The position numbers and the translations under genes were made by a program. This document shows, piece by piece, positions 6,667 to 6,698 of a DNA stretch of 6,698 bases. Source of the stretch: DASTRU01 sp035761045 (GTDB taxonomy: Bacteria; Pseudomonadota; Gammaproteobacteria; Burkholderiales; Burkholderiaceae_E); contig DASTRU010000104.1 of the NCBI GenBank assembly GCA_035761045.1, forward strand, positions 1-6,698. Reading direction: 5' to 3'. Positions within the stretch are counted from its first letter, which is position 1. Every line of letters starts with the position of its first letter. The notes beneath the pieces are model-generated. The model did no database searches. It was not told where the DNA came from and was given only the letters and a program-made list of their open reading frames with translations.

Positions 6667-6698
6667 ACACATCTCGCCACGCGATGACCACGACGGCG
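6663..6698 (+). CDS. 5' end of a further operon gene (partial)
   Basis: A reading frame opens with GTG at 6663, overlapping the preceding stop as GTGA, and stays open for 12 codons (VNTSRHAMTTTA) to the window edge. The GTGA junction and a GGGAG sequence 6 bases upstream support a real start. An in-frame ATG at 6684 is the alternative. Too little is visible to identify the product. In related exosortase A loci the gene after the third glycosyltransferase is often a multi-membrane-spanning O-antigen-ligase-like protein, but no membrane segment can be seen in these residues, so this is expectation from context only. Confidence 0.6.
   Translation, partial: MNTSRHAMTTTA

Noticed and set aside
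1..6698. Search for CRISPR repeats, tRNA or rRNA genes, insertion sequences, terminators and defence genes.
   Set aside because: None was seen. The complete genes cover almost every base from 20 to 6666, and base composition looks even across them, with no sign of a recent insertion.

Overview
This window is an interior piece of a densely packed, single-strand (+) operon for extracellular polysaccharide biosynthesis. It is of the type that travels with the exosortase A (XrtA/EpsH1)/PEP-CTERM protein-sorting system of Gram-negative bacteria. The assignments come from recognising the protein families by sequence alone. The DNA is fairly GC-rich and full of CpG-containing codons (GCG, CGC, TCG, GAC). 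Together with the gene set, this suggests a member of the Pseudomonadota, most likely beta- or gammaproteobacterial; genus and species cannot be named.

Layout: (1) 20-1057, a FemAB/GNAT-like protein of the XrtA/PEP-CTERM-associated family; (2) 1063-2295, a GT4-type glycosyltransferase resembling the exosortase A-associated stp1 family; (3) 2292-3491, a second GT4 glycosyltransferase resembling stp2; (4) 3497-5452, an asparagine-synthase-like glutamine amidotransferase ('amidotransferase 1' of the exosortase A locus); (5) 5449-6666, a third GT4 glycosyltransferase resembling stp3 (Daro_2409 type); (6) 6663 to the window end, the first 12 codons of a further gene. The first 23 bases may carry the last codons of an upstream gene. 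There is no gap above 5 bases between any two complete genes, so there is no room for an internal promoter, terminator or RNA gene between them. No mobile element, CRISPR array, tRNA or rRNA was seen.

How the genes may work together (inference): the three glycosyltransferases would add successive sugars to a lipid-linked repeat unit on the cytoplasmic face of the inner membrane. The amidotransferase would convert a carboxylate, such as a uronic acid, to an amide. The FemAB-like enzyme would attach an acyl or aminoacyl group. The polymer would then be exported by machinery encoded outside the window. The most notable point is that stp1 and stp2 overlap by 4 bases. The exosortase gene, which I recall commonly lying between these two genes in loci of this type, is therefore not there.
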